From Isoetes taiwanensis (Eukaryota > Streptophyta > Lycopodiopsida > Isoetales > Isoetaceae): DNA of 64,000 nt. Shown here in pieces: positions 43,611 to 55,719 of the stretch. How positions within the stretch are numbered: the first letter of the stretch is position 1; every line of letters starts with the position of its first letter. The stretch covers positions 8,997,012-9,061,011 of the forward strand of contig JAJEKV010000046.1 of the NCBI GenBank assembly GCA_021234155.1, in the 5' to 3' direction. The notes under the pieces were generated by a model, which was given only the letters and a program-made list of their open reading frames with translations, was not told where the DNA came from and made no database searches. The translations under genes and the position numbers were made by a program.

Positions 43611-44660
43611 ATGTTTGTGCAAATGGGAGATGGTGAGCTGCAGAAGGTCAAAGAGTCATGAATGTTGGAGCTTTTTTGCTTAAATAATCAATTTAAGTGA
43701 TGTATTATGTGTTCCAAACATAGTAAGGAACTTAATTTCTGTAAGCTAGTTGGTTGATCGAGGTTTTAAGGTTTGTTTTGACAAACTATGCTAGGAGGTT
43801 GACAATAATAATCCAATTGTAAGAGGTTCATCATCAAATTCTGGGATTTATGTGCCAGAGGACGAATCATGCATAGCAATATGCCCTAAACCCTCACAAT
43901 TAAAACACCTACTTTCTTTAAGCTTTAGATAATTGTTTTTTAGATGCTCATAAGCTTTACAAACAAAGCAAGGTCCAAGTCGACTCTTATCATTACCTGA
44001 ACATCATTTAACCTTACCTTGCATACAACACTTCAATGTGTTCCTCATCCTCATCTTACAATATCCTTCCTTGTTCAATCTCAGTCCTTATCATAGCTTC
44101 TGGCTCCACTTCGTTCTATTCTATTCTTAAAGTTAGAAAAAGCATGTGAGAGAGAAAGAACTTTATATTCTCTGGTAATTGGCACTCCTACATCTTCTAA
44201 ATCTGTAATAATATTGCCTTATTTCTGAAAAAAAATTGAGTAAGATTATCATTCTCATGAAATTTTAGCCTCCTTAGCTCTCTGTCAAGTACTTCCAGTT
44301 GAGAAGAATTTTCAACTTCATACATATTCAATAAATAGACCCACATTTCCTTAGGAGACTTCTCTCTCAATTTTAGCATAATACTTAGCTAATTTTGCTA
44401 GAGATAATACTTCTAGGTTCATGACTTTTATCCTATTTTATAGTATTGATTTTAGTTGTAGCAGCATTTGATCCTTCTTTGATAGCTCCTGCTGTTGAAT
44501 TAATTGTACCGCTCTCTGCATCTTCGTAAATATCTCAAGTTACCAACTCCCATAGTCCTATCTTCAAAACACCTGTCATTCTTTGTTTTCCACACTTGAA
44601 AACCTATCCCTCCTTGAAAAACCTCAACACTACTTAGTATAGATGCACCAAGCATTGTAG
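43611..44660 (-). pseudogene. Copia gag and protease region (outside the LTR)
   Basis: Minus-strand reading from the primer site: 44379-44197 gives a gag (UBN2-type) segment LREKSPKEMWVYLLNMYEVE, then VLDRELRRLKFHENDNLTQFF. 43925-43870 gives a zinc knuckle CFNCEGLGHIAMH, whose last Cys is His. Protease-region sequence similar to 37740-38000 follows. It is downstream of an LTR that itself follows an RT, so two copia internal regions share one LTR. Confidence 0.7.
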
Positions 44661-44679
44661 CCATTAGCTCTGATACCAA

Positions 44680-45244
44680 TGTGAGGATTCTTTGCTAGAC
44701 AAATAAGATGCCACAAGCTTATATCTATCTAATGGTCCTTTAAACATTATTTCCAAAATGCTATATTATTATCAAACGAAAAACTCTGTAGTTTTTTCTT
44801 AATCAGTACCTTATTGAAAACATTGACCACTTTTCATATAGCATTTTCATCAAATAATCCATCCTTATAGACTTCAACAGACGATTGATTCCTCCTGGAA
44901 AACTCAATTCACTAGCTACAAAATACAATCGTTATGCATCTTAAAAATGTCTCGGCTCAAAATCCTGCGCACGCGGTTCCGGGCTTCAAACGGAAATGCT
45001 CATCCTTGGATTGCAGCCATTAGTCCATTTGGACGTTCCTAAAAATACAATATGACTATATATCCTTCTTTTTGTGCTATTTTATCCATCGACCATGCAT
45101 CATTGACTATATAATATTCATTTTCAGTTCTGGGTTTTTATGCACTGGCCATTTACCATGCACCATTGTCTACAGCGCGTGATCAGTTCTAAAAAGTATA
45201 CTTGCACTATGCATCATACAATATAGCATGATATAATTTTCACA
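44680..45244 (-). repeat. Copia LTR, left arm
   Basis: 565 bp. On the minus strand it starts TGTGAAAATT after the purine tract AAGGAGGAA and ends CTCACA, directly before a Met-tRNA primer site TGGTATCAGAGC (44678-44667). The TGTGA/TCACA ends are inverted. The counterpart is at 52640-53202. Confidence 0.8.
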
Positions 45245-47337
45245 TTCCTCCTTCATGCAATATCTGTGATTGTTTTTACTCCAAGTATCCCTATAACTTC
45301 TGAAACCTATGAACATGAAGTACTCGGCAACTTTTGCCCTGTTACTAGAGGATATTTATATTATTATGATCCTCGAGATCAAACCTTTGTAGCATTCCTT
45401 GAATGTTACTTGACTGCTTAAGCATTAGTATTTTCTAATCTCTATCTCTGTGCACTTCCATTCCTAGAAATTTTTGCAGATTGTCCACATAAAGTGCTAT
45501 GATGCAAAACTGGTTATGTGTTTGTTCAATTAAAGATTACCATCATTCTGCACTTTGACAAAATTTTGTTCTTTAAGAAATGCATCTATACAAAGATACC
45601 GCTGCCTTGGTGATTGTTTCAAACCATAAACAACCGTTTTAAGTTTCCAAACTAAATCTTTTCCTTCTTCAAATCCTGGTACTTGGCTCATATATATGTC
45701 TTCCGCATTCAAGAATGCGGTACTCACATCCACATGATGAATTTCCAAGTGAAATGCATTAGCAAATGCTAGCAAAATTCTGATGCTTGTCAATTAAGTA
45801 GTGGGGAAAATGTTTCATCATAATCAAGGCCCTCTTTCTATGAGAAACCTTGTGCACCAAGTCTAGCTTTATGTTTCTTCTCTCAATTAATTCCTAGTTT
45901 ATTTTGAATATCTATCTGTTACCAACTATGTTTCTACCAGTCGATCTTTTCACTACTTCATATATCTTAGTTGGTAAAAGCATGTTAGGGTGTCCCTTAC
46001 AAAGTATCATTTAGGAACCACAAAAGCCACTACTACAAAAATAGGTAGAAATGGCACAAAAGTGACGTTTATGCTCCGCCTTTTTACGTAGCATAAATGT
46101 CACTTTTATGTCATTTGGAGAGCACAAATATCATAAATGGCGTAGTTGTATTTATCCTGGCCTCCGATAGTATTATCTTTATCTTGACTTTTAATATTAA
46201 CATGTCCTTGACTTTTATTTTGGATTTTTGATTTAGTTTTAAATGAAAAGCAAAATGAGAAAGTACCCAGTTCTGAAGTACCTAGTGTAGGTACTTTTGC
46301 AGGTTCTAAAAATGGTACGCCCTAATATGCTTTTACTGAGTCCTTTTAAAGGACTGCATTTCATCATCCATTGCTTCTTGCCAATGCTTAGCATCTCTAG
46401 ATGCCATTGCATCTTTAAATTTTAGGATATTAGATTCTATAATAGCAAAAATGTCATGAAATTCAATACTTTCTAACCCTTTGCCTGTGCCTTTTTCAGT
46501 TCTACCAACTGCTCCAGATTTACATCTTGTTTCCACTTCAATCCTTCTCCTTCTCTTAGCCGCTTGTGTTATAGCACATTCTTGATCTGAAATTGGGTCT
46601 TGATCTTCATTTGCCTTTGAATGTATTTTCTTTTTAAAAATTCTCAATATCTGCTACTTCTTTGTCCTTTTCCTCCTTCAGTTTATCATCGTCTTCAATA
46701 TCAGCATGCATTTCTTAAGACTTTGCAATTTCATTCTCAATAGCACTGTTAGGTTTTACATTTACAATCCTTCTATTTTTATACAGAATTCCTTCATCAA
46801 ATTTAGTATCTCTACATACAATGATGATTCTACTTTTTTCTGAATGATAAATTATGTATTCTTTGACGAGTCATCATATCCTACCAAAAAACCTTGTACA
46901 ACTTAGTCATCAAGCTTAGTTCTTAATACCTCTGGAGTGTGTGCAAATGCAAGACAACCAGAGGCTTTAAAAAACTCATAACTTATGGGTCTGTTACTCG
47001 GCATTTCCTCAAGTATATTAGCAATAATACTTGAGTGTGAAATACTGTTTTGAATGTACACTACAATCCTAATAGATTCTCCCCATATATAACTAGAGAG
47101 ACCAAACAATTTTAGCATAGATCTAACTACATCTAGAATAGATCTATTTTTCCTTTCGAGAATCCCATTTTGTTGAGGCATGTGATTGCATGTCACTTGT
47201 CTTTTGATCCCTTTATCAACAAGATAGTCCCTAAATGCTCCTGACATGTATTCACCTCTACGATCAAATCTTATACATTTGATTTTTTGCTACTATCCCT
47301 CTCAACTTAGGCTTCATAAATTTTGTAAGCACTAAAA
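45245..47337 (-). pseudogene. Copia integrase and RT, left arm (5' part interrupted by LINE-A)
   Basis: Integrase core 47247-46903 (DKGIKRQVTCNHMPQQNG, then IWGESIRIVVYIQN) with the catalytic Glu region. RT start 46450-46340 (DAMASRDAKHWQEAMDDEM). RT core 45793-45530 (VDVSTAFLNAEDIYMSQVPG, VVYGLKQSPRQ). The YVDD box is degraded near 45490. Between 46320 and 45980 a segment without copia character contains AAATGTCACTTTTATGTCATTT, an insertion present in both arms. The element is dead. Confidence 0.85.
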
Positions 47338-48613
47338 GAATAGAATAGAATAGAATAGAATAGAATAGAATAGAATAGAATAGAATAGAATAGAATAGAA
47401 TAGAATAGAATAGAATAGAATAGAATAGTTTTTTTAACGTCCACGGAGACCAATAGGTCATGGGACCCATACAATGGGCTAGTACAATCATTACTACTAG
47501 GATTAAAAAACCCCTGCCTCGAAAGGTTTTCAAGGGAAAAACCTTTGCAGTAATGATGATACTAGACAAGCAGAGATAATGACTACTGAGGGCTCAGTAA
47601 TTGCAGACGTTTATCTAGAACCTCAAGTATGTATAATGTCAAGTCATGCACATATGGTGCTCTGAGAAGTTGTGGAAGCGTGGAATGGAATGCTAAGGTC
47701 AAAAAATGATTCCGGACTATCTCAAAAGCGGGGCAACTTCGAAAGAGTATGGCTTTCATCTTCAATAACACATGGCGGCAACGAGGCACATAGTCTAAGC
47801 TTCTCAAAAGCAATTGCGGCGCTCCCATCTACTGTCTCAATCCGTAGCACATGTGGGACCCCGTGCGAATTGATGCAATAGCTACAAGCTTATTCTGGAC
47901 AATGAAGCAAGCAAATAAGCTTGGGGCCCTGGTGCCAAGGTGGGATTTATGTGTGCATGATAATGACCCGGTTTTCACTTGGGCCAAAGTAATCTGCGTC
48001 CCATATCTTTTGAGAAAAAGCGACCATTGAGATATTGTTCCAAAAGCTCGGGATCGAGCCGGCAAGCATCGGGCATTGCTCTCGTTGCCAACGGGCGGGC
48101 AAACCATGTAGTGCAATGCTCTTTCCAACATCGTTTCAAGCGAGGAGGAGATTCAGCCATGGCAAGTGCAAGAACGGGATACCTAACATCATCCATGTGG
48201 TGCACCTTGCGGATATAGTGGAGATGGCTTCATGGCGGGAATGTTGAAGAGGCCAAAAACTTGTCTCTTGTAAAAGAATAGCATAGGGCACCGTTGTTTT
48301 AACTCCGAGGCTGTAAGTGAGAGAGGACTTTTGCACCCGCTCCAAGCTCTCCCAAACACTAGCACTAATGGCAGGCCCCCACACTTCAGAACCATACAGT
48401 AAAACAGGCTCTACCAAAGCCCGAAACAAGTGGGCTTTCCGTGGCCAATCATGAATTTCTGCGCGAAAACAATTGTTTTGCATTGCATAGAGTGCTCTCC
48501 ATCCAGCAGCCACCCGCTTGGTAATACACTGTTCCCAAAGTGTGTTCTTCTGAATTCTACACCAAGATACTTGTCGCTATCTACAACTTCAACTTCGCGG
48601 CTATCCACTTGTA
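47338..48613 (-). mobile_element. 5'-truncated LINE-A inside copia, left arm
   Basis: Minus strand: RT end (LDGEHSMQCKTIVFAQK; then LLYGSEVWGPAIS, VQKSSLTYSLGVKTTVPY), then LNGRFFSKDMGRR, then terminal CRHVLLKMKAILFRSCPAFE. The 3' UTR GCAAAGGTTTTTCCCTTGAA, GTCTCCGTGGACG and exactly about 18 TATTC units (47339-47428) complete it. Against the uninterrupted copia at 37335-37355, the insertion lies between ACTAAAAG and CTAGAWCC. The same insertion is in the right arm. Confidence 0.88.
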
Positions 48614-49079
48614 GCTAGATCCTTTGTTCTAAGGAAATAACACTTCGTTCTTCTAGAATAATCATCAATAAAGGTGATCAAATAACTCCTTCCTCATAAA
48701 CTTTGAATATTGATTGGTATGCATAGATCACTGTGAACCAACTCCAAAACATCACTTGCTCTTTCGTTTTGATCTTTTTTTCCATAACATGCATCCAACA
48801 CAAGTAAAATCTTCCATATTCTCAGGTGGTATCAACTCTTTCTTAATCATAAGCCTTAAATTATTCAAATTGATGTGCGCAAGTCTTTCTTGCCATTTTA
48901 AGGAAGGCAATGTTACGAAATTAATGCTTCCTGTCACAACATCATTACAAAATCCATAAAACTTCCCAACACGTCTTGCAAGGAATTGCAATTTATTATT
49001 TAACTTAATTTAATTTAATTTAAGTTCACGCTGTAGACCCTCAGGTCCATAAGGGCAAAAGTACAAACATAAAATAATG
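48614..49079 (-). pseudogene. Copia GAG-pre-integrase at the palindrome centre
   Basis: 48991-48752 on the minus strand reads KWQERLAHINLNNLRLMIKK, then ELIPPENMEDFTCVGCMLW, the HHCC zinc region before the integrase core. 49000-49022 is a TTAAT-repeat. The stretch from 48871 to 49079 is the unpaired spacer of the inverted repeat. Confidence 0.75.
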
Positions 49080-49354
49080 AAAAGTTTCTAGATAAGCCCT
49101 TGTGATTCCGAAAGAGTTGATATTAGTAGAGTTCAAGAATTTTTGGAAGATTTTGAACATATGATCCTGGATGCATGTTATGGAAAAAAGGAGATTGAAA
49201 CGAAAATAGCAAAACATGTTTTGGAGTTGGTTCTTTTGATCTATGCATACCAATCAATATTCAAAGTTTATGAGGAAGGAGTTATTTGATCACCTTTATT
49301 GATGATTATTCTAGAAGAACGAAGTGTTATTTCCTTAGAACAAAGGATCTAGCT

Positions 49355-50566
49355 ACAAGTGGATAGCCGCGAAGTTGAAGTTGTAGATAGCGACAAGTAT
49401 CTTGGTGTAGAATTTCTATAAGAACACACTTTGGGAATGAAGGTATTACCAAGCCGGTGGTTGCTGGATGGAGAGCACTCTATGCAATGCAAAACAATTG
49501 TTTTCGCAAGAGAAATTCATGATTGGCCACGGAAAGCCCACTTGTTTCGGCTTTGTAGAGCCTGTTTTATTGTATGGCTCAAGTGTGGGGCCCCGCCATT
49601 AGTGCTAGTGTTTGGGAGAGCTTGAGCGGTGCAAAAGTCCTTTCTCACTTACAAATTTCTGAGTTAAAACAACGGTGCCCTATGCTATTCTTTTACAAGA
49701 GACAGGTTTTTGGCCTCTTCAACATTCTGCCATGAAGCGCCATCTCCACTATATCTGCAAGGTGCACCACATGGATGATGTTAGGTATCCTGTTCTTGCA
49801 CTTGCCATGGCTGAATCTCCTCAGCGTTTGAAACGATGTTGGAAAGAGCATTGCACTATATGGTTTGCCCGCTATCGCAGCAACGAGAGCAATGCCCGAT
49901 GCTTGCCGCCTCGATCCCCGAGCTTTTGGAACAATATCTCAATGGTCGTTTTTTCTCAAAAGATATGGGACGCAGTTACTTTGGCCCAAGTGAAAACTGG
50001 TCATTATCATGCACACATAAATCCCACCTTGGCACCAGGGCCCCAAGCTTATTTGCTTGCTTCATTGTCCAGGAATAAGCTTGTAGCTATTGCATCAATT
50101 CGCACGGGTCCCACAAAAGCTGGATTGAGACATGTAGATGGGAGCGGCCGCGAATTGCCGCGAAGCGAGACTATGTGCCCGATTCGCTGCCGCCATCGAA
50201 GTTGCCCTGCTTTTGAGATAGTCCGAAATCATTTTTTGACCTTAGCATTCCATTCCACGCTTCCACAACTTCTCAGAGCACCATCTGTGCATGACTTGAC
50301 ATTATACATACTTGAGGTTCTAGATAAACGTCTGCAATTACTGAGCCCTCAGTAGTCATTATCTCTGCTTGTCTAGTATCATCATTACTGCAAAGGTTTT
50401 TCCCTTGAAAACCTTTCGAGGCAGGGGTTTTTTAATCCTAGTAGTAATGATTGTACTAGCCCATTGTATGGGTCCCATGACCTATTGGTCTCCGTGGACG
50501 TTAAAAAAACTATTCTATTCTATTCTATTCTATTCTATTCTATTCTATTCTATTCTATTCTATTCT
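49355..50566 (+). mobile_element. 5'-truncated LINE-A inside copia, right arm
   Basis: Inverted twin of 47338-48613, with the better preserved frame: 49675-50355 reads YAILLQETGFWPLQHSAMKR, then VHHMDDVRYPVLALAMAESP, LKRCWKEHCTIWFARYRS, LVAIASIRTGPTKAGLRH and LLRAPSVHDLTLYILEVLDK. This shows the C-terminal domain layout of LINE-A. The tail has about 11 TATTC units (50511-50565) against about 18 in the twin. Confidence 0.88.
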
Positions 50567-52639
50567 TTTAGTGCTTACAAAATTTATGAAGCCTAAGTTG
50601 AGAGGGATAGTAGCAAAAAATCAAATGTGTAAGATTTTATCGTAGAGGTGAATACATGTCAGGAGCATTTAGGGAATATCGTGTTGATAAAGGGATCAAA
50701 AGACAAGTGACATGCAATCACATGCCTCAACAAAATGGGATTGTCGAAAGGAAAAATAGATCTATTCTAGATGTAGTTAGATCTATGCTAAAATTGTTTG
50801 GTCTCTCTAGTTATATATGGGGAGAATCTATTAGGATTGTAGTGTACATTCAAAACAGTATTTCACACTCAAGTATTATTGCTAATATACTTGAGGAAAT
50901 GCCGAGTAACAGACCCATAAGTTATGAGTTTTTTAAAGCCTCTGGTTGTCTTGCATTTGCACACACTCCAGAGGTATTAAGAACTAAGCTTGATGACTAA
51001 GTTGTACAAGGTTTTTTGGTAGGATATGATGACTCGTCATTCAGAAAAAAGTAGAATCATCATTGTATGTAGAGATACTAAATTTGATGAAGGAATTCTG
51101 TATAAAAATAGAAGGATTGTAAATGTAAAACCTAACAGTGCTATTGAGAATGAAATTGCAAAGTCTTAAGAAATGCATGCTGATATTGAAGACGATGATA
51201 AACTGAAGGAGGAAAAGGACAAAGAAGTAGCAGATATTGAGAATTTTTAAAAAGAAAATACATTCAAAGGCAAATGAAGATCAAGACCCAATTTCAGATC
51301 AAGAATGTGCTATAACACAAGCGGCTAAGAGAAGGAGAAGGATTGAAGTGGAAACAAGATGTAAATCTGGAGCAGTTGGTAGAACTGAAAAAGGCACAGG
51401 CAAAGGGTTAGAAAGTATTGAATTTCATGACATTTTTGCTATTATAGAATCTAATATCCTAAAATTTAAAGATGCAATGGCATCTAGAGATGCTAAGCAT
51501 TGGCAAGAAGCAATGGATGATGAAATGCGATCCTTTAAAAGGACTCGATAAAAAGCATATTAGGGCGTACCATTTTTAGAACCTGCAAAAGTACCTACAC
51601 TAGGTACTTCAGAACTAGGTACTTTCTCATTTTGCTTTTCATTTAAAACTAAATCAAAAATCCAAAATAAAAGTCAAGGACATGTTAATATTAAAAGTCA
51701 AGATAAAGATAATACTATCGGAGGCAGGATAAATACAACTACGCCATTTATGATATTTGTGCTCTCCAAATGACATAAAAGTGACATTTATGCTACGTAA
51801 AAAGGCGGAGCATAAACGTCACTTTTGTGCCATTTCTACCTATTTTTGTAGTAGTGGCTTTTGTGGTTCCTAAATGATACTTTGTAAGGGACACCCTAAC
51901 ATGCTTTTACCAACTAAGATATATGAAGTAGTGAAAAGATCGACTGGTAGAAACATAGTTGGTAACAGATAGATATTCAAAATAAACTAGGAATTAATTG
52001 AGAGAAGAAACATAAAGCTAGACTTGGTGCACAAGGTTTCTCATAGAAAGAGGGCCTTGATTATGATGAAACATTTTCCCCACTACTTAATTGACAAGCA
52101 TCAGAATTTTGCTAGCATTTGCTAATGCATTTCACTTGGAAATTCATCATGTGGATGTGAGTACCGCATTCTTGAATGCGGAAGACATATATATGAGCCA
52201 AGTACCAGGATTTGAAGAAGGAAAAGATTTAGTTTGGAAACTTAAAACGGTTGTTTATGGTTTGAAACAATCACCAAGGCAGCGGTATCTTTGTATAGAT
52301 GCATTTCTTAAAGAACAAAATTTTGTCAAATTGCAGAATGATGGTAATCTTTAATTGAACAAACACATAACCAGTTTTGCATCATAGCACTTTATGTGGA
52401 CAATCTGCAAAAATTTCTAGGAATGGAAGTGCACAGAGATAGAGATTAGAAAATACTAATGCTTAAGCAGTCAAGTAACATTCAAGGAATGCTACAAAGG
52501 TTTGATCTCGAGGATCATAATAATATAAATATCCTCTAGTAACAGGGCAAAAGTTGCCGAGTACTTCATGTTCATAGGTTTCAGAAGTTATAGGGATACT
52601 TGGAGTAAAAACAATCACAGATATTGCATGAAGGAGGAA
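50567..52639 (+). pseudogene. Copia integrase and RT, right arm
   Basis: Twin of the left-arm copy. Integrase 50656-51000 (MSGAFREYRVDKGIKRQVTC, NGIVERKNRSILDVVRSMLK). RT pieces 51237-51551 and 52091-52354. The YVDD region near 52385 reads ALYVDN. The interior non-copia insert is at about 51545-51900. The element is dead. Confidence 0.85.
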
Positions 52640-53202
52640 TGTGAAAATTATATCATGCTATATTGTATGATGCATAGTGCAAGTATACTTTTAGAACGAT
52701 CACTTGTACTTGAGACAATGGTGCATGGTAAATGGCCAGGTGCATAAAACCCAGGCGAAAATGAATATTATATAGTCAATGATGCATGGTCGATGGATAA
52801 AATAGCACAAAAAGAAGGATATATAGTCATATTGTATTTTTAGGAACGTCCAAATGGACTAATGGCTGCAATCCAAGGATGAGCATTTCCGTTTGAAGCC
52901 CGGAACCGCGTGCGCAGGATTTTGAGCCGAGACATTTTTAAGATGCATAACGATTGTATTTTGTAGCTAATGAATTGAGTTTTCCAGGAGGAATCAATCG
53001 TCTGTTGAAGTCTATAAGGATGGATTATTTGATGAAAATGCTATATGAAAAGTGGTCAATGTTTTCAATAAGGTACTGATTAAGAAAAAACTACAGAGTT
53101 TTTCGTTTGATAATAATATAGCATTTTGGAAATAATGTTTAAAGGACCATTAGATAGATATAAGCTTGTGGCATCTTATTTGTCTAGCAAAGAATCCTCA
53201 CA
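52640..53202 (+). repeat. Copia LTR, right arm
   Basis: 563 bp from TGTGAAAATT to CCTCACA, preceded by purine tract AAGGAGGAA and followed by the Met-tRNA primer site TGGTATCAGAGC at 53204-53215. Internal sequence continues past the LTR, then is truncated by the deletion at about 53255. Confidence 0.8.
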
Positions 53203-53374
53203 TTGGTATCAGAGCTAATGGCTACAATGCTTGGTGCATCTATACTAAGTAGTGTTGACAGAATTTGATGATGAACCTCTTACAATTGGATTATTATTGT
53301 CAACCTCCTAGCATAGTTTGTCAAAACAAACCTTAAAACCTCGATCAACCAACTAGCTTACAGAAATTAAAACC

Positions 53375-53870
53375 TCCTTCCATCTTGCCCGAGCAAGCCC
53401 AGGCGCCCACGCCAGACAGCCATACAGTACCACTGTCTGTACTATGACTTTAAACATGAGTTTTCAAAGAGACCATTGGTTTATCTGCGTTTGTCTCCAT
53501 ATGCTGTAAGCATGGCATAAGGCTGCAATCCCCCAGAACCACATTCCATAAGTAATCATTTGTGAATTCAATTCCGAGGTATTTGTATCTCTTAACCTAC
53601 TCCAAGATCTCTCCATCAGGAACCAATTCAACTACAACTCGATCCAATGACCATTACATTTGTCTTGTTTCTATTGACAGACATACCAATCCTTACAAAA
53701 CCCTTCCAGGCTGAATAGAAATTGTTGTAGCTCTATTGCTACCAAAACTACATAATCTACGTACAACAAAAGTTGCACTACATGTTGTCCCACCTGAGCA
53801 CCCCCTTCTTCACAAGCCAACCAGGGTTCAAGTTTGTCAATGAAGAGCCCAAATAGCGTGGGCAAACATT
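53375..53870 (-). pseudogene. LINE RT piece, downstream half of split LINE
   Basis: Minus reading LPTLFGLFIDKLEPWLACEE, then VVQLLLYVDYVVLVA (catalytic YADD as YVDY), then VVLYGCLAWAPGLARARWKE near 53400. It begins exactly where the piece at 62502 (GVKQGCPL) stops, so both are halves of one LINE separated by TE-2. Confidence 0.75.
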
Positions 53871-53898
53871 AGGGCGGATTTGGGGTCTCAAAACAGCC
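53871..53898 (+). repeat. TE-2 left terminal inverted repeat
   Basis: It starts AGGGCGGATTTGGGGTCTC and is followed by CAAAACAGCC. Its partner is at 62474-62501. Confidence 0.7.
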
Positions 53899-55078
53899 TC
53901 ATATCAGCCATTCCACGTCATATTTCTGCTCCATTTTTCCCATGCCACCTAGGATACCAAACTCTCATAATTACAGATTTGCTTGGAATATTCTCCCGGA
54001 ATAATGGGGATTGCACATTCATGGCGCCATATGTATTTAATTCTGTTGGTTGTCAGACAGACTGATGCAACACGTGGCGCTTCTAAAAAGCCACTTGCAT
54101 TATATCATACCGACAACTCATGACGGTGTCTCTTGGTTTGTCAGATACCAAGCGTGCGCGTCACCGATTCTTGGCTTGCGCTATTTTCATTTAGAGGCCA
54201 TGGCCATACAAGCTTCCCGCCTTCTACATTTCAAAATTTGAATGTGTAGGTTGAAGCTTTGTATCAGACTTTCATTTCGAGGCGCTGCGATTGCGCCTTA
54301 ACCGGGATCTTTACTTCATCCCAATATAGGCTTCCCGCCCCCTACAATTCGAAATTTGAATTTGCTTAATGTATAAAAACATGGATTGTAATGGACTTTT
54401 CGATTTCCATATGCACGTTGCAAATTTCAAAAACGAGGTTAGTACGGACGTTCGGCTCACACGAAGCGAATTGTGCTGGGGCATACAAATTGTATACCTT
54501 CATTTCGCGCCTTGCGATCCACGCAGTATGCAAGTTCGCGCCGTGTGATCCACACATGCATCTTGGTATTAAATAGTATGTTAAATTCAAATTATATCGG
54601 TGTTCATTTTCAGGTTAAACTCAAATCATATAGGTTTAGGAATAAGGTTAAAAAGGGAAGATATTGGATATTTATGGTATTACTAGAAAAAGTGCCCAGC
54701 GTTGCTGGGCTTTTAGTCAGGTATAAAATGTTGGAATTGTATTAAAAGCAGCTTCATTCAAAGGCAACCATTATGTTTTTGAACTTTTATATAGAATTAT
54801 CTTCATTCATATAATTGCTTAGATGATTTACTCTTGTAATGGAAGTGTTTTGTCCTTTTATTATTATATAACAAACATTAGAGAATAGAGATGTTAGAGC
54901 TATTCCAAATTGTTTTGGTTTTTACATGTGACATTTGCTTAGACAAATAAGACTCTCATCTCATCCATGTAGAGCAAGTCATAGTTCTTCAAGCATATTC
55001 ACCAAGTCATTCATGTTCAATATCACGAACAATCTAAAACCCACCACGAACATGATATGCTACAATGAGTTGGATTTT
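53899..55078. other. TE-2 interior, no gene seen
   Basis: Only short ORFs. Phrases such as TTCCCGCC and CAATTCGAAATTTGAAT recur near 54210-54240 and 54325-54362, and TTGCGCC/TTGCGATC words near 54290 and 54510. Confidence 0.4.
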
Positions 55079-55710
55079 TTAAAGAGTGCAGATTATGAGC
55101 ATTAGGAGAAATAAATGGACAATTGAATTAGTGGAAGAAGTTTTACAAGGACTTGAACCAACAGAGCATATCCTGACTAAATCATCTAATGTATTGTCCA
55201 GCATTCTATTAAAAGTTGAACCATTAAAGCCTGATCCAGAACCTAGCTCATCTAATCTATTCATACTAATATCAATGATGGTGTTTACTTTATTATAATC
55301 AAGTACATGTGATGCATGCCTTTGAACATAGGGTAACGCATCTGAAAGTTCAAGCTTTGCTGTCGTCTTTGAAAAAGGTGACAGAGGTTCATGGAATTGA
55401 TCAGTATTATAGAGCTTGTGGCCCTCTGGTCCGTGATCCAAATTAAACTTTCCACCCATACCAAATAAGAACCTCCCAAAGCTTCCTTTAATCCCATTAA
55501 CGCTACTACCAGGAGTGATAATATTTGTACCGGGGCTAGCAGGCTTTCCGCCACGTAAGCGGATGCGCATTACTATCACTTTTGCTCTTGTTAGCACCTG
55601 AACTGTAATCCTCTTCAAAACAAGCATCATATCTGGCATTTACAGAAATCTCAAAGTTTCTAGTGTCAGATCTGCATGATGCGTTGTTTCCAATTGCAGC
55701 AATGTCTCTA
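55079..55710 (-). pseudogene. Unknown ORF fragment inside TE-2
   Basis: The minus-strand frame from about 55570 to 55085 reads RGGKPASPGTNIITPGSS, then GSFGRFLFGMGGKFNLDHGP, AKLELSDALPYVQRHASHVL, IDISMNRLDELGSGSGF and FNRMLDNTLDDLVRIC. It looks like real protein (no stop for about 165 codons, balanced composition). Further upstream the reading shifts frame (NFEISVNARYDACFEEDYSSG). I do not recognise it. It runs antisense into the start of the LRR fragment and may be a captured exon. Confidence 0.45.
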
Positions 55711-55719
55711 GGGATGCTT

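Larger units (their letters stand above)
43732..48870. repeat. Left arm of large inverted repeat
   Basis: This is the inverted counterpart of about 49080-53372. Paired ORFs are nearly identical: 45793-45530 against 52091-52354 differ at one residue, 46647-46333 against 51237-51551 at very few, and 47247-46903 against 50656-51000 at about three. The left arm contains about 780 bp (43847-44625) that the right arm lacks. Identity falls towards the centre (48720-48870). Confidence 0.92.
49080..53372. repeat. Right arm of large inverted repeat
   Basis: It mirrors the left arm. The inner 150 bp (49080-49240) match the left arm only at about 75%, while the rest is near-identical. The outer end stops at CAGAAATTA (53372), where LINE sequence begins abruptly. 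A deletion joins left-arm coordinates 44625 and 43847 at about 53255. Confidence 0.92.

Noticed and set aside
47338-47430. Simple (TATTC)n microsatellite, independent of transposons
   Set aside because: Every such tract is preceded by TCTCCGTGGACG and LINE-A 3' UTR, and one is bracketed by a target duplication, so it is the LINE tail.
49675-50355. A 226-aa host protein
   Set aside because: It is the C-terminal part of the LINE-A ORF2, matched by the copies at 2257-3070 and 47583-48513.
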